Positions 1 to 8,912 are shown, counted from the stretch's first letter. The stretch: 36,285 bases of DNA from an uncultured Bacteroidales bacterium (GCA_903946925.1 CAJAXK010000150.1:1-36285); one strand, 5' to 3'. Translations and numbers: made by a program. Notes: generated by a model from the sequence alone, not told the origin.

Positions 1-50
1 ATTGGCTTCGCCGTTCCATTGGCTTCGCCGTTCCATTGGCTTCGCCGTTC
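1..50. repeat. 17-bp tandem repeat, three copies
   Basis: The unit attggcttcgccgttcc occurs at 1-17 and 18-34, and again at 35-50 with its last base changed. Degenerate pieces (gcttcgcgttc, gcttcgcgtgttc) continue to about 100. The array lies just past the 3' end of the minus-strand oxidoreductase gene and may extend beyond the window. I see no coding role; the overlapping plus-strand reading frame is repetitive and resembles no protein I know. Confidence 0.85.
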
Positions 51-144
51 AAGGGTTCATTGCTTCGCGTTCAAAGTTCAATGCTTCGCGTGTTCATTTA
101 CTCCATATTTCACTCGTTTTCAAATTTCATTATTATTAGAAACC

Positions 145-1620
145 TTACCAACTCCAACCTGCCCTATATGTATGTTTGATGTATTCCTCGGCGGTTTGTT
201 TGGCATTCATGGTATCGTGTTGGGTATCAAAATGAGGATGGCCATCAATAATCTGGAATTTGTCGCTTTTCACAACCCTGATTTCATCGGTATCGCTGAT
301 ATTGGTAAAACGCATGTTTTCGCCGTCCCATTCGAGTTCGCGTTTTAAATCCTGAAGCCTTACAGCAACCACACCCATTACCACCATTTCGTTCATTGGG
401 CCGGAATAGCCAAAGTTTGAACTGGTTTCGACACGGTTTTCCGGGTTTTCTTTACAAGCGCGCACCCAATCCATTTCGTGGCCATCAACCCTTCGCATTT
501 GCTTTGGTGGGCGTTTATAGTCTTTATCGTAGTCGAGTGGAAGGAGGAAAGGATCTTTTCCATAACAGCCGGTCATTATTTTCCCTTTTGAGCCAATTAA
601 CAGGCAGCCGCCATTGGAATCGCGCCCCATTATTTCACCAGCTGGTAACTCCTCGGGGCGTGGAGGCAACAATCCGCCATCCCACCAGGTTACTTTTACT
701 TCGGGCATTTTAACATGCTGGAATTTATCCCTTTTGGGGAATTTGTAGGTTACGGTTTCGGCCAATGGGGGCGATTCGGTGTTGAATAGCGAAGAGCTTC
801 CCTGAACTTTTGTAGGATATTTTAGCTTCAGCGACATAAAGATCGGATCCATTATGTGGCAGGCCATATCACCCAATGCACCTGTCCCGAAATCCCACCA
901 GCCACGCCAGTTCCATGGAGTATAAATCGGGTTGAAAGGGCGTTCTTTTGCAGTTCCAAGGAAAAGGTCCCATTTTAATGTGTCGGGGATTGCCATCACT
1001 TCTGCGGGGCGTTCGAGGCCTTGAGGCCAGATTGGGCGGTTGGTCCAGGCATGTGCTTCGTGGACTTCGCCGATTGCGCCATCCCAAACCCATTCGCAAA
1101 CTTGCCTTATCCCTTCTCCGGAATTGCCCTGGTTTCCCATTTGTGTAGCAACCTTGTATTTTTTTGCAATTTCGGTCATTTGCCGCGATTCCCAAACTGA
1201 ATGTGTAAGTGGTTTTTCGCAATACACATGCTTGCCAAGTTTCATGGCGTTGATGCTTATAATGGCATGGGTATGGTCGGGTGTGCCAACTACCACGGCA
1301 TCAATGGAATCTTTAAGTTCGTCGAACATGATGCGCCAATCGTAGTATTTTTTGGCATCGGGATAATCGTTGAAAATCCCTGAAGCATATTTCCAATCCA
1401 CATCGCATAAAGCGACAATGTTTTCGCTGCTCACGGCACGGATTACACCGCCGCCTCGTCCGCCAACGCCAACGCCAACAATGTTCAACTTATCGCTGGG
1501 CATACGGTGTCCCAGACCAGAAATTACGTGGCTTGGCAGGATAATAAACCCTGCTGTGGCCGCGGCCGAGTTGCGGATAAACGAACGCCGGTCGGTTCCT
1601 GTGGTTTTGTTTTCTTCCAT
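145..1620 (-). CDS. Tat-exported Gfo/Idh/MocA family oxidoreductase
   Basis: The product is 491 residues. A twin-arginine signal (DRRSFIRN, residues 10-17, then a hydrophobic stretch to about 30) points to folded export to the periplasm. The N-terminal Rossmann fold has the dinucleotide loop GVGVGGRGG at 49-57. The family motif YCEKPL places the conserved lysine at 136, and GDMACH gives the usual Asp251/His255 pair. Family members oxidise or reduce sugar or polyol hydroxyls with tightly bound NAD(P); the substrate here cannot be read from sequence. The gene is last in a minus-strand run, 23 bp after a Tat-exported TIM-barrel isomerase. That pairing recalls envelope sugar-oxidation (3-keto-glycoside type) clusters of Bacteroidota; this is inference. 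Confidence 0.93.
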   Translation of the reverse strand: MEENKTTGTDRRSFIRNSAAATAGFIILPSHVISGLGHRMPSDKLNIVGVGVGGRGGGVIRAVSSENIVALCDVDWKYASGIFNDYPDAKKYYDWRIMFDELKDSIDAVVVGTPDHTHAIISINAMKLGKHVYCEKPLTHSVWESRQMTEIAKKYKVATQMGNQGNSGEGIRQVCEWVWDGAIGEVHEAHAWTNRPIWPQGLERPAEVMAIPDTLKWDLFLGTAKERPFNPIYTPWNWRGWWDFGTGALGDMACHIMDPIFMSLKLKYPTKVQGSSSLFNTESPPLAETVTYKFPKRDKFQHVKMPEVKVTWWDGGLLPPRPEELPAGEIMGRDSNGGCLLIGSKGKIMTGCYGKDPFLLPLDYDKDYKRPPKQMRRVDGHEMDWVRACKENPENRVETSSNFGYSGPMNEMVVMGVVAVRLQDLKRELEWDGENMRFTNISDTDEIRVVKSDKFQIIDGHPHFDTQHDTMNAKQTAEEYIKHTYRAGWSW

Positions 1621-1643
1621 TTTTTAGGGATTTGTGATTGGAC

Positions 1644-2495
1644 TTAAATTAAGTGCTTTTGTATATACTTGTAACTTTGTTCGACGCAATAAATAGGCGA
1701 GCCTTCGGAATATTGTTCCTGTTCGACAAATATTCTTTTCAATCCTGCCTTTTTCGATTGTGCCAACAAATCCTTGAATTTGATTTTCCCATTTCCTACA
1801 ATGCAGCTTTCGCCGTCGTTTCCCATATCTTTCAAATGCCATGTGTGGAAACGTCCGGGATGTTTTTCAAAATATTGCAATGGATCTTGACCGCCTTTTA
1901 CCACCCAGAAAATATCCATTTGGAATGTTACCAAAGCAGGATCAGTTTCGGCCAATAAGGTATCGTAAGGCAACTTGCCTTCCATTTGCCGGAATTCAAA
2001 ATTGTGGTTATGATACCCAAAAGTTATTCCTGCCTTTTTTGTGGCTTCGCCTATTTGGTTCATTTCGTGGGCAACCTTTTTAAAATCGTCTAATGTTTTT
2101 TCCGGGCGACCGCTAAAGGAAGGCAGGATAAGGTATTCGAGACCAGCTTCGGCAGCTTTTTCGGCATATTCGGCAGCGTTTGTTGCTGTTATGCCACAAT
2201 GTGTGCTGGTAATATCCATACCCAAATCGTTGCACATTTTACGGAATTCCTTGGCGGGATATTTATAAAACGTGCCATCAAAGCCGAAAGGCTCAAGGCT
2301 GTTGTACCCAATTTTGCTTAATGCGGCGAGGGTTCCCGAAAGATCGGTATTTACACTGTCGCGTATAGTCCAAAGCTGCAAACCAGTTTTCATCTTTTTC
2401 TTTTTAGCAGGTTCGCTTTCAGCGTGTAAGGACGATGTGGCCAAAACACCTGAAACTAATGTGATGTTTTTCAGGAAATCGCGTCGGGTGGTCAT
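1644..2495 (-). CDS. Tat-exported sugar phosphate isomerase/epimerase-like TIM-barrel protein
   Basis: The product is 283 residues. It opens with a short Tat signal (TTRRDFLKN, residues 2-10) and a hydrophobic segment ending near LHAES, so it is predicted to be periplasmic. The rest matches the xylose isomerase-like/AP endonuclease 2 TIM barrel: GLQLWTIRD at the first strand, a middle segment with YHNHNFEFR, then FHTWHLKD and a late FVEQEQ strand carrying likely metal-ligand His, Asp and Glu residues. In this family a divalent metal assists sugar isomerisation, epimerisation or keto-sugar cleavage. Its position between oxidoreductase genes suggests it acts on the keto-sugar they make. Substrate is unknown. 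Confidence 0.9.
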   Translation of the reverse strand: MTTRRDFLKNITLVSGVLATSSLHAESEPAKKKKMKTGLQLWTIRDSVNTDLSGTLAALSKIGYNSLEPFGFDGTFYKYPAKEFRKMCNDLGMDITSTHCGITATNAAEYAEKAAEAGLEYLILPSFSGRPEKTLDDFKKVAHEMNQIGEATKKAGITFGYHNHNFEFRQMEGKLPYDTLLAETDPALVTFQMDIFWVVKGGQDPLQYFEKHPGRFHTWHLKDMGNDGESCIVGNGKIKFKDLLAQSKKAGLKRIFVEQEQYSEGSPIYCVEQSYKYIQKHLI

Positions 2496-2548
2496 GTTTT
2501 TAGTTTTAAAAGTTTGATTTGCAATCTATTTTTGATTTGTTTATGTAC

Positions 2549-3604
2549 TTACAAATGTATGATTTTCTGCTCTTTATCGCTTTTTCGCGCCGCTTCTATT
2601 ATCCTGATGTTAAGCAGTGCGTCTTCCGGTGTTACGATGGTTTCGGCTCCGTTTGCAATAACAGAATATATGTTGTTGAAAAAATCCATATAATTTCCAG
2701 GGCAACTTTCATATCGCCCACGGAAATTTTTTTCGAAAGTTGCCGTATTCAAAATGCCATATTGTTTTGAGGGTTCGATGCCATAGTTTTTGCAACCGGG
2801 TTTTTTGCCTTTGCGAAGCATGGCTTCCTGTGTATCCAATCCATATTTTAAAAACGAACCTTTTGTGCCGTGGACCTGAAACCGAGGGCCGGGTTCTTTT
2901 ACAAATACACCGGCTTTTATCGTAACATTCAATTCCGGATAAATAAGTTTCAAATCGAAACTGTCATCGGTTACGCTGCCTTCGCGCTGGTTGAACAACC
3001 TGCAAAAAACACCTTCTGGAGCACCAAATATGCTGACAGCCTGATCTATAAGATGAATTCCAAGATCGAACAAAGTTCCGCCTCCGGCTTCCTGATTGTA
3101 TTTCCATGCTGCCCGCACAATTTCGGGCGAATAGCGGTCAAAATGGGATTCGTACTCAAGGACTTTCCCTAAATAGCCCTCGGCTATAATATGTTTCAAA
3201 GTCAGAAAATCACTGTCCCAGCGGCGGTTATGAAAAGGGAACAAGAGTTTTCCCTTCATTTTTGAAATTTCAATCAGGGTTTCGGCTTCGGTAGAATCAA
3301 CTGTAAATGGTTTTTCAACAATAACATGATTCCCTGCCTGCAATGCGGTTTTGGCATGTTCGAAGTGTAAAGCATTTGGTGAACAGACAATAACAATATC
3401 TATTTCGGGCTTGGCCAACATTTCTTCAATGGAAGAAGTAATTTGTGCCAAAGGATATTTTTCCTTGGCCAATGTGCCCGAGGTAACAATGGTGTTCAGG
3501 TTAAAATGAGGGTTGGCTTCAATAAACGGAGCATGAAAAACCTGTCCCGAAAGGCCAAAGCCAATAATGCCGACTTGTAAAACTTTGTTGTTGCTGCTTG
3601 TCAT
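2549..3604 (-). CDS. Cytosolic Gfo/Idh/MocA family oxidoreductase (IolW/YdgJ-like)
   Basis: The start is set at the ATG at 3604, giving 351 residues. An in-frame ATG at 3835 would add 77 residues, but these are translated 7/8-bp intergenic repeats (IPTSSNPQIPTSPN), so that start is rejected. From 3604 the protein begins a clean Rossmann fold (VGIIGFGLSGQVFHAPF, residues 11-27). VEKPF gives the family lysine at 98, and LFDLGIH gives Asp180/His184. The GFGLSG-x-VFHAP pattern is that of scyllo-inositol dehydrogenase (NADP+) and YdgJ-type enzymes. No export signal is present, unlike the two other oxidoreductases in the run, so it probably handles an imported product. Confidence 0.88.
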   Translation of the reverse strand: MTSSNNKVLQVGIIGFGLSGQVFHAPFIEANPHFNLNTIVTSGTLAKEKYPLAQITSSIEEMLAKPEIDIVIVCSPNALHFEHAKTALQAGNHVIVEKPFTVDSTEAETLIEISKMKGKLLFPFHNRRWDSDFLTLKHIIAEGYLGKVLEYESHFDRYSPEIVRAAWKYNQEAGGGTLFDLGIHLIDQAVSIFGAPEGVFCRLFNQREGSVTDDSFDLKLIYPELNVTIKAGVFVKEPGPRFQVHGTKGSFLKYGLDTQEAMLRKGKKPGCKNYGIEPSKQYGILNTATFEKNFRGRYESCPGNYMDFFNNIYSVIANGAETIVTPEDALLNIRIIEAARKSDKEQKIIHL

Positions 3605-3615
3605 TTTATTATTTT

Positions 3616-3727
3616 GAGGATGTGGAGATTTGAGTATGTGGAGATTTGAGTATGTGAGGATGTGGGAATTTGGGGATGTGGGGATTTGGGGATTTGAGGA
3701 TGTGGGAATTTGAGGATGTGGGAATGG
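3616..3727. repeat. Degenerate tandem repeat with exact 8-bp period (14 units)
   Basis: The plus strand divides without slip into fourteen 8-mers of the form GRRRATKT with few deviations, for example gaggatgt, ggagattt, gagtatgt, gggaattt, ggggatgt. It fills half of the gap between two minus-strand oxidoreductase genes. Reading through it produced the false N-terminal extension of the 2549-3604 gene. The same unit family recurs at 8912-8983. Confidence 0.9.
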
Positions 3728-3746
3728 CCAGAAGTTAGCTTGTTTT

Positions 3747-3820
3747 CCTTTCACCTTGTCACCTTGTCTCCTTCTCTCCTTGTCACCTTTCTCCTTGTCT
3801 CCCTTCTCCTTGTCTCCCTT
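3747..3820. repeat. Pyrimidine-rich ccttgtc/tcccttc repeat
   Basis: A strongly strand-biased run of 7- and 8-bp units built on ccttgtc, tccttctc and tcccttc lies directly beside the GRRRATKT array and ends about 15 bp before the stop codon of the 3836-5404 gene. On the minus strand it reads as purine-rich aaggtgac/aaggagac units. It carries no credible reading frame. Confidence 0.75.
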
Positions 3821-3835
3821 CATCTTACAAAGCAT

Positions 3836-5404
3836 CTAAACAATAACCTCCTTCTCCGCATCCCAATACGTTCGACGACCTTCTTTATAAGAAATGGTGC
3901 CCATATGTGCTGCCATTGCTTCCTGAAATGCCTGATCGATATTGCAGCTTGGCTGTGCACCATTTCCGGCCCTGATACAGTTAAGCCATTCGCGCAAATG
4001 CAAATGGGTTGTGTCAACAGCTTTTCCGTCACGGTAAGTGTAGAGCAAACCCCGCCCGGCAAAATACTTTTCGGTTGGCGAAGTAATGGCGTCAACGGCT
4101 CCCTGGCCAGGGACATATGAAAATATCGGTTTGAAGGCTTCCACAATGCCTTGTTCCAGTTTCTCCTTATAGCGGGTAGAACGTGGATCAACATTCACCA
4201 GCAAGGTATCACTTAGTTCCAGATACGCATCGTGGCCCATAATAACTTTGCCCCGGTTTTTTTCGCTGGCCAATGTGGCACTGTAAAGCAACGTGAAATC
4301 GCGGTCGGGATATTCGAGTGCCATATTCAGCACATCGGGCACTGTACGTCCATCCTTGAAAAAATATATTCCGCCGGAAGCCACCACCGAATTTGGGATT
4401 CCCAAATCAAGGATCTGGTTCAGCGCATCAAATTCGTGGGTGAACAAATCGCCGCTCAGCCCAGTGCTGTAATCCCACCAGCAACGCCAGCGGAAAAAGC
4501 GTTCGGGACTGAAATCGTGCCAGGGAGCCTGACCTATAAATTGTTTCCAATCAATTGTTTGCTCATTGGCTTCGGGTGCAATATCGTAAACCCATGCGCC
4601 GTTCGGGTCGTTGCGGTTGGTGCAAACTTCGATAAGGGAAATTTTGCCAATAACATCCTGCTTTATCAGCGAACGAGCCACATTGTAACTTTCAGTTTGC
4701 CTACCCTGATGGCCTAACTGGAAAACAACCCCGGATTTTTTAACTACATCGCGTATTTCGTACGTTTCGGCCACCGACCACGAAAGCGGTTTTTCGCAAT
4801 ACACATGTTTTCCATTTTGGGCTGCTTCAATGGCAATGGGAACATGCCAATGGTCGGGAGTGGCGACAATAACGGCATCCACATCAGGCGAAGCAATCAG
4901 TTCTTTATAGGTTGCGAATCGTTTGGGTGCATCGTCCATTGCTCCGCCTTTTCCATTGCGATGAACATTGGCCCCGGCGGCAATTGCCCGATCAGCGTTT
5001 TTATCGAACACATCGCAAATAGCGGTAATTTTAACGTTCAGGTTTTCCTGATCCCTGAAATCCTCAAGGTACTGTAACCAATATTTGTCGGTTTTGCCTT
5101 TTTCGGTGTACTCGTCAATGCGGTCGGGGTTCACAAAACCCAAGGCTTTCATCAGGTAGCCGCCACGCCCACCGCTTCCGATAATGCCAAGGCGCAAGGT
5201 TTTCCCTTCGATCAAGGGCGGGATTCCGGTTTGTATTTCGGGTTTAATATCGCTCAAAAGGCTTGAGTTGCGTTTGGCTGCTTCCGATTTGTTCCGTAAC
5301 AAACCATAACCAATTATTCCAACAATGGGCAAAGCAGCCAAGCCGGCCAAAATATCGCGGCGGCTTAATTTCCCTTTTTCATTTTCGTTTTTATCGTTTG
5401 CCAT
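3836..5404 (-). CDS. Tat-exported Gfo/Idh/MocA family oxidoreductase (long form)
   Basis: The product is 522 residues. A twin-arginine motif (LSRRDILAG, residues 13-21) precedes a hydrophobic stretch to about 36, so periplasmic export or membrane anchoring is predicted. The Rossmann loop is IIGSGGRGG near 74-82. ATPDHWH and YCEKPLSWS follow, with the family lysine at 205, and a later SGDLFTHEFD supplies the Asp/His pair. It is longer than usual because residues 90-165 form an insertion between the first strand and the conserved TPDHWH region. It starts 1 bp after the DoxX gene stop, which implies translational coupling. The likely role is oxidation of a sugar or glycoside in the envelope; the substrate is not inferable. 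Confidence 0.92.
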   Translation of the reverse strand: MANDKNENEKGKLSRRDILAGLAALPIVGIIGYGLLRNKSEAAKRNSSLLSDIKPEIQTGIPPLIEGKTLRLGIIGSGGRGGYLMKALGFVNPDRIDEYTEKGKTDKYWLQYLEDFRDQENLNVKITAICDVFDKNADRAIAAGANVHRNGKGGAMDDAPKRFATYKELIASPDVDAVIVATPDHWHVPIAIEAAQNGKHVYCEKPLSWSVAETYEIRDVVKKSGVVFQLGHQGRQTESYNVARSLIKQDVIGKISLIEVCTNRNDPNGAWVYDIAPEANEQTIDWKQFIGQAPWHDFSPERFFRWRCWWDYSTGLSGDLFTHEFDALNQILDLGIPNSVVASGGIYFFKDGRTVPDVLNMALEYPDRDFTLLYSATLASEKNRGKVIMGHDAYLELSDTLLVNVDPRSTRYKEKLEQGIVEAFKPIFSYVPGQGAVDAITSPTEKYFAGRGLLYTYRDGKAVDTTHLHLREWLNCIRAGNGAQPSCNIDQAFQEAMAAHMGTISYKEGRRTYWDAEKEVIV

Positions 5405-5405
5405 T

Positions 5406-5885
5406 TTATTCCAAAAATGATTTATCGCTTTTTATAATTCGCTGCAGCCCAAAAATACCCGAAGTTGGGAAAGCATATATTACCAGGAGCGAAAATAGTT
5501 CGACCAAGGTTTTGTTTATGATAAAGTAACTGCCATCGGAAGGGAACAAATACTCAATGCCTGGAAAAGCGGGATGCGACAAATAATACAAAAACAGCAA
5601 AACCATGCCGGCAATGCTTGAGTAACGGGTAAAAATGCCGATAATGAGCGACAAACCGATCAAAGTCAATGCGTATGCATTTGCATAATCGGAAAATGTT
5701 AAAACTGTTTGATTGCCAGCAATTTGTTGGAATAAACCTTTAAGGAAACCGCCTGAATCGAGCAGGTAAGATTTTGAGGTCCAGTGCGGATTTAGGACTT
5801 TTACGCCACCTTCGTAAAGAAAATGCCAACCAATTGAAACCCTCAGTATTACCAGCGCGAAAGCCTGTATTTTTGAATAGCGCAT
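5406..5885 (-). CDS. DoxX-like integral membrane protein
   Basis: The product is 159 residues with four predicted hydrophobic segments: LVILRVSIGWHFLYEG, a central LTLIGLSLIIGIF, MVLLFLYYL, and FSLLVIYAFPTSGIFG. The first helix with R-x-x-x-GWHFLYEG is characteristic of the DoxX family. Some DoxX relatives are linked to quinone-dependent electron transfer. As first gene of the run with the Gfo/Idh/MocA oxidoreductases, it could pass electrons from sugar oxidation to the respiratory chain; this is inference from context. A fitting -7 box lies 20 bp upstream. Confidence 0.85.
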   Translation of the reverse strand: MRYSKIQAFALVILRVSIGWHFLYEGGVKVLNPHWTSKSYLLDSGGFLKGLFQQIAGNQTVLTFSDYANAYALTLIGLSLIIGIFTRYSSIAGMVLLFLYYLSHPAFPGIEYLFPSDGSYFIINKTLVELFSLLVIYAFPTSGIFGLQRIIKSDKSFLE

Positions 5886-5904
5886 AATGCTGTTATTTGC
5901 CTTA

Positions 5905-5912
5905 CAAACCTA
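5905..5912 (-). promoter_or_regulatory. Candidate -7 box (TAGGTTTG) of the DoxX/oxidoreductase run
   Basis: Read on the minus strand this is TAGGTTTG, an exact match to the Bacteroidota TAnnTTTG consensus. It lies 20 bp before the DoxX start, giving a very short leader. I see no good -33 TTG at the normal distance, so the call is moderate. Confidence 0.4.
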
Positions 5913-6179
5913 ATACTATTATGGATTGAAATGGCGCAGCTTAAAAAAAAATAATTTTGGCTTTTAGCTGTGAAACCTAAGCGGCGATATAGCAAAAAAA
6001 CGTTTTGGGAAATGTTTGCCCGAAAATTGAGATCTGGATATTGGATAACAAGAACTGTATAATCCCGACAAATCCCAGCTTTTGGGAGTAGGACTTTCAA
6101 ATAAACTTGTAATGTGGAAAGCTGCCCGATATTTGCAACAGTTTTAACTATGCAAACCGCAAGGGTTTTGTTTGAACCC

Positions 6180-6614
6180 CTATTTTGCCGGAATAATCAT
6201 AACCGGGCATGGGCTATGTTTAAGCACACCCGTGCTAACGCTGCCAATAAAAGCCCTATACAGGAACCCATGGTTGTGCGCTCCCAAAACAATAAGGTCG
6301 GACTGGTAGTTGGTGGCAATTTCAACAATGGTTTCGGCAATCGGGCCTTTGGCAAGTTCGTAATCGGCATCAACGCCACGCTGGTGCAGGTACTCGGCCA
6401 TGGCACTCAAATCGTGTTTTATCCTTTCGTTTTCTTCCTCATTTTCAATTGGCATAACCGGAGGTACAATCTCGTTGCCAACATAGCTCAAAACAGGGGC
6501 TTCAACATGCAGAATGTGAACATGGCTTTTAAATGCCAATGCGAAAGAAGCAGCATAATCAACTGCCAGGGTTGCAATATCCGAAAGATCGACAGCAACT
6601 ATAATCTTTTTCAT
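6180..6614 (-). CDS. Universal stress protein, UspA family
   Basis: The product is 144 residues, the normal length of a single-domain Usp. It starts KKIIVAVDLSDIATLAVDYA, the usual first strand with the nucleotide-contacting Asp, and ends with LGAHNHG followed by FIGSVSTGVLKHSPCPVMII. The ATP-binding signature is usually G-x2-G-x9-G-S; here the second Gly is replaced by Asn (GAHN, then nine residues, then GS), so nucleotide binding may differ. It is a single gene with its own strong promoter 38 bp upstream. The role is cytosolic stress or starvation protection by family knowledge; the partner is unknown. Confidence 0.93.
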   Translation of the reverse strand: MKKIIVAVDLSDIATLAVDYAASFALAFKSHVHILHVEAPVLSYVGNEIVPPVMPIENEEENERIKHDLSAMAEYLHQRGVDADYELAKGPIAETIVEIATNYQSDLIVLGAHNHGFLYRAFIGSVSTGVLKHSPCPVMIIPAK

Positions 6615-6651
6615 TCTTTAGGTTTTAAAATTGAAAGCTGTATGAATTGTA

Positions 6652-6682
6652 CAAAAATAGTGATTTAATCGGGCGAAAGCAA
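6652..6682 (-). promoter_or_regulatory. Bacteroidota-type promoter of the UspA gene
   Basis: On the minus strand a TTG at 6680-6682 is followed after 20 bp by TATTTTTG at 6652-6659, matching TTG-N(17-23)-TAnnTTTG. Transcription would begin near 6645, giving a leader of about 30 nt to the ATG at 6614. Confidence 0.65.
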
Positions 6683-7091
6683 CATTTTGCCGCTATCAGA
6701 ATGTTATTTGCTTGGATTTCAGGTAGAAGTGGTGTTAAAAAAGCTGTTTTTATTCACCAAGAAAATGGATAAAATTACAATAGCCAGCACATTGAAGTAT
6801 AAACCAATGCTTTTCTTTAAGCTAAAATCCCAAATTTGAACAAAGCGGTATTTTTTTGAAACAACCCACTATAAAGGCAATTTTCCTGAATTTTGGCCCA
6901 ATTTGATTTAGGAGGATTTGCCCTATTCGGCAGCTAAAAACCTTAGGGTTGAGAATGCGAAATGGTTTGGGTTTTGGGGCAAACCACCACCATTGACCTT
7001 CAAGCCAAATTATTGCCAACCAAACTTATTTAATGTTAATTTTGCGCCGTTTATATTTTTAACATAGCCTAAAACCTAAAAAACTGATTTC
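6683..7091. other. Intergenic region upstream of the ABC exporter
   Basis: This stretch lies between divergent genes and is AT-rich with no convincing gene; a 65-codon minus-strand frame has no protein-like features. The one structure seen is a 7-bp stem, TGGTTTG/CAAACCA, at 6963-6986 with a G/T-rich loop. A TATATTTT at 7052-7059 could be a -7 box for the exporter, but no well-placed -33 box accompanies it. Confidence 0.5.
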
Positions 7092-8912
7092 GTGAGGAAA
7101 TTCTTAAAACTAATGCGTTATGGCAAGCCTTATTGGGTTTATGCCGTTATAAATATCGTTCTCAACTTATTGGTAATTGTTTTTTCGCTGGTTTCATTTG
7201 CTGCCTTGATACCCATTTTGCAGATACTTTTTAAAATGTCGAAACCGATAACCTCGGCTCCGCCAATGGCCATGAACCAGGAAGCTATAATGCAGAACCT
7301 GAATTTTTACATCAGCGAAATGATCAAGAAAAATGGCGAACTGCATGTGCTGGCTTATATCTGCGTTATACTTGTTGCCCTTTATTTCCTAAAAAACCTG
7401 TTTAGGTATTTTGCCATGTTTTTTATTGCCGTTTTACGTAATGGCGTAGTCAAGGATTTGCGCAACGCAATCTATTACAAGGCTTTGATACTTCCTCTTT
7501 CATATTTTAACGAGCAGCGGAAAGGCGATATTATCTCGCGCATAACCGGCGATGTTCAGGAAGTAGAATGGTCCATATTGCAGATGATAGAAATCATTTT
7601 CCGTCAACCGCTTACATTGCTGTCATACCTTATATTCCTGTTTGTGTTAAGCCCGCAACTCACGCTTTTTGTACTGATAGTTTTACCCGTTTCGGGCTTG
7701 ATTATTGGTAAAATAGGAAGCTCCCTTCGCCGTACATCCGATAAAGTACAGAGCAAAATGGGCAATATGGTTTCGCTTATCGAGGAAACTATTTCAGGGC
7801 TGCGGATTATAAAGGCTTTCAATGCCATTGATTTCAGTTACAACAACTTTGTTAAAACCAATACCGATTACGCAAAATTTGCAACCAAGATGATCCGCAA
7901 GCGCGACCTTGCTTCGCCCCTTAGCGAATTTTTGGGCATCATGGTTACAGCTATCATACTTTGGTATGGTGGACGGCTGATACTTTCGCACGAAAATTCG
8001 CTCGATGCAACCATGTTCCTGGTTTATCTGGGTGTTTTTTCCCAACTCCTGCCTCCGGCCAAAGATATTTCGCAAGCAGCGGCCTATATCCAAAAAGGCG
8101 CTTCTTCGTTGGATCGTATTGACTATATCTTACAGGCAGAGGAAGTTATTGTCGAAAAATCCAATCCTATACACATCAGCGATTTGCAACAATGTATCGA
8201 ATACCGGAACGTGGGTTTCAGCTACAACACCGAACCTGTGCTTAACAACATCAACCTGATTATCCCAAAAGGGAAAACCATTGCGTTGGTTGGGCCTTCG
8301 GGTGGAGGAAAATCAACAATGGTGGATCTTTTGCCAAGATTTTACGACATAACAGGTGGCCAATTGCTTATTGATGGGAACGATATCCGCGATATAGCTA
8401 TTGCTGATGTTAGGGGATTGATGGGGATTGTAAACCAGGACACCATACTTTTCAACGGAACGGTTTACGAAAATATCTCTTTCGGGATGAAGGATGTTAC
8501 CCTCGAAAAGGTGGTTTCGGCTGCTAAAGTGGCCAATGCGCACGAGTTTATCGAGAAACTGGATAAAGGCTATGACACCAATATTGGCGACCGTGGGCTT
8601 AAACTTTCGGGTGGGCAGCGCCAACGTATTAGTATTGCAAGGGCTGTGCTCAAAAACCCGCCAGTCCTTATCCTCGACGAGGCTACATCGGCATTGGATA
8701 CCGAAAGCGAACGCTTGGTTCAGGATGCTTTGGTAAAACTGATGGAAAACCGCACTTCGGTGGTAATTGCTCACAGATTGTCAACCATACAACATGCCGA
8801 CGAAATAATTGTGCTTAGTGCCGGACAGATTGTTCAACGTGGGAAACACCAGGATTTGATCATGACCGAGGGGATTTACAAGAAACTGTGCGATATGCAG
8901 TCGTTTAGTTAG
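7092..8912 (+). CDS. MsbA-like ABC exporter, fused permease and ATPase
   Basis: The product is 606 residues from a GTG start. The N-terminal half (about 1-330) is a six-helix type I exporter domain. The ATPase half has Walker A GPSGGGKS with Lys407, a Q-loop (NQDTILF), the signature LSGGQRQ, Walker B with Asp529/Glu530 in ILDEATSALD, and the switch His in AHRLST. Length and layout fit half-transporters that work as homodimers, such as the lipid A flippase MsbA or related lipid and drug exporters. No partner gene is adjacent, in keeping with a homodimer. Substrate is unproven; lipid A-core flipping is the default guess for this phylum. Confidence 0.95.
   Translation: MRKFLKLMRYGKPYWVYAVINIVLNLLVIVFSLVSFAALIPILQILFKMSKPITSAPPMAMNQEAIMQNLNFYISEMIKKNGELHVLAYICVILVALYFLKNLFRYFAMFFIAVLRNGVVKDLRNAIYYKALILPLSYFNEQRKGDIISRITGDVQEVEWSILQMIEIIFRQPLTLLSYLIFLFVLSPQLTLFVLIVLPVSGLIIGKIGSSLRRTSDKVQSKMGNMVSLIEETISGLRIIKAFNAIDFSYNNFVKTNTDYAKFATKMIRKRDLASPLSEFLGIMVTAIILWYGGRLILSHENSLDATMFLVYLGVFSQLLPPAKDISQAAAYIQKGASSLDRIDYILQAEEVIVEKSNPIHISDLQQCIEYRNVGFSYNTEPVLNNINLIIPKGKTIALVGPSGGGKSTMVDLLPRFYDITGGQLLIDGNDIRDIAIADVRGLMGIVNQDTILFNGTVYENISFGMKDVTLEKVVSAAKVANAHEFIEKLDKGYDTNIGDRGLKLSGGQRQRISIARAVLKNPPVLILDEATSALDTESERLVQDALVKLMENRTSVVIAHRLSTIQHADEIIVLSAGQIVQRGKHQDLIMTEGIYKKLCDMQSFS

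Noticed and set aside
3605-3835. N-terminal 77-residue extension of the 2549-3604 oxidoreductase
   Set aside because: It is translated repeat sequence (Pro/Ser/Asn/His-rich, 7/8-bp periodic) and the Rossmann fold begins right after the ATG at 3604.
5997-6006. aaaacgtttt palindrome as a second LacI operator upstream of the DoxX run
   Set aside because: It lies in an A-rich stretch, lacks the GTAAAC/GTTTAC arms, and has no regulator gene nearby; chance is the simplest reading.
6822-7019. 65-codon minus-strand frame before the ABC exporter
   Set aside because: No domain, unusual composition and no promoter or ribosome-binding site; it overlaps a hairpin in a gap.
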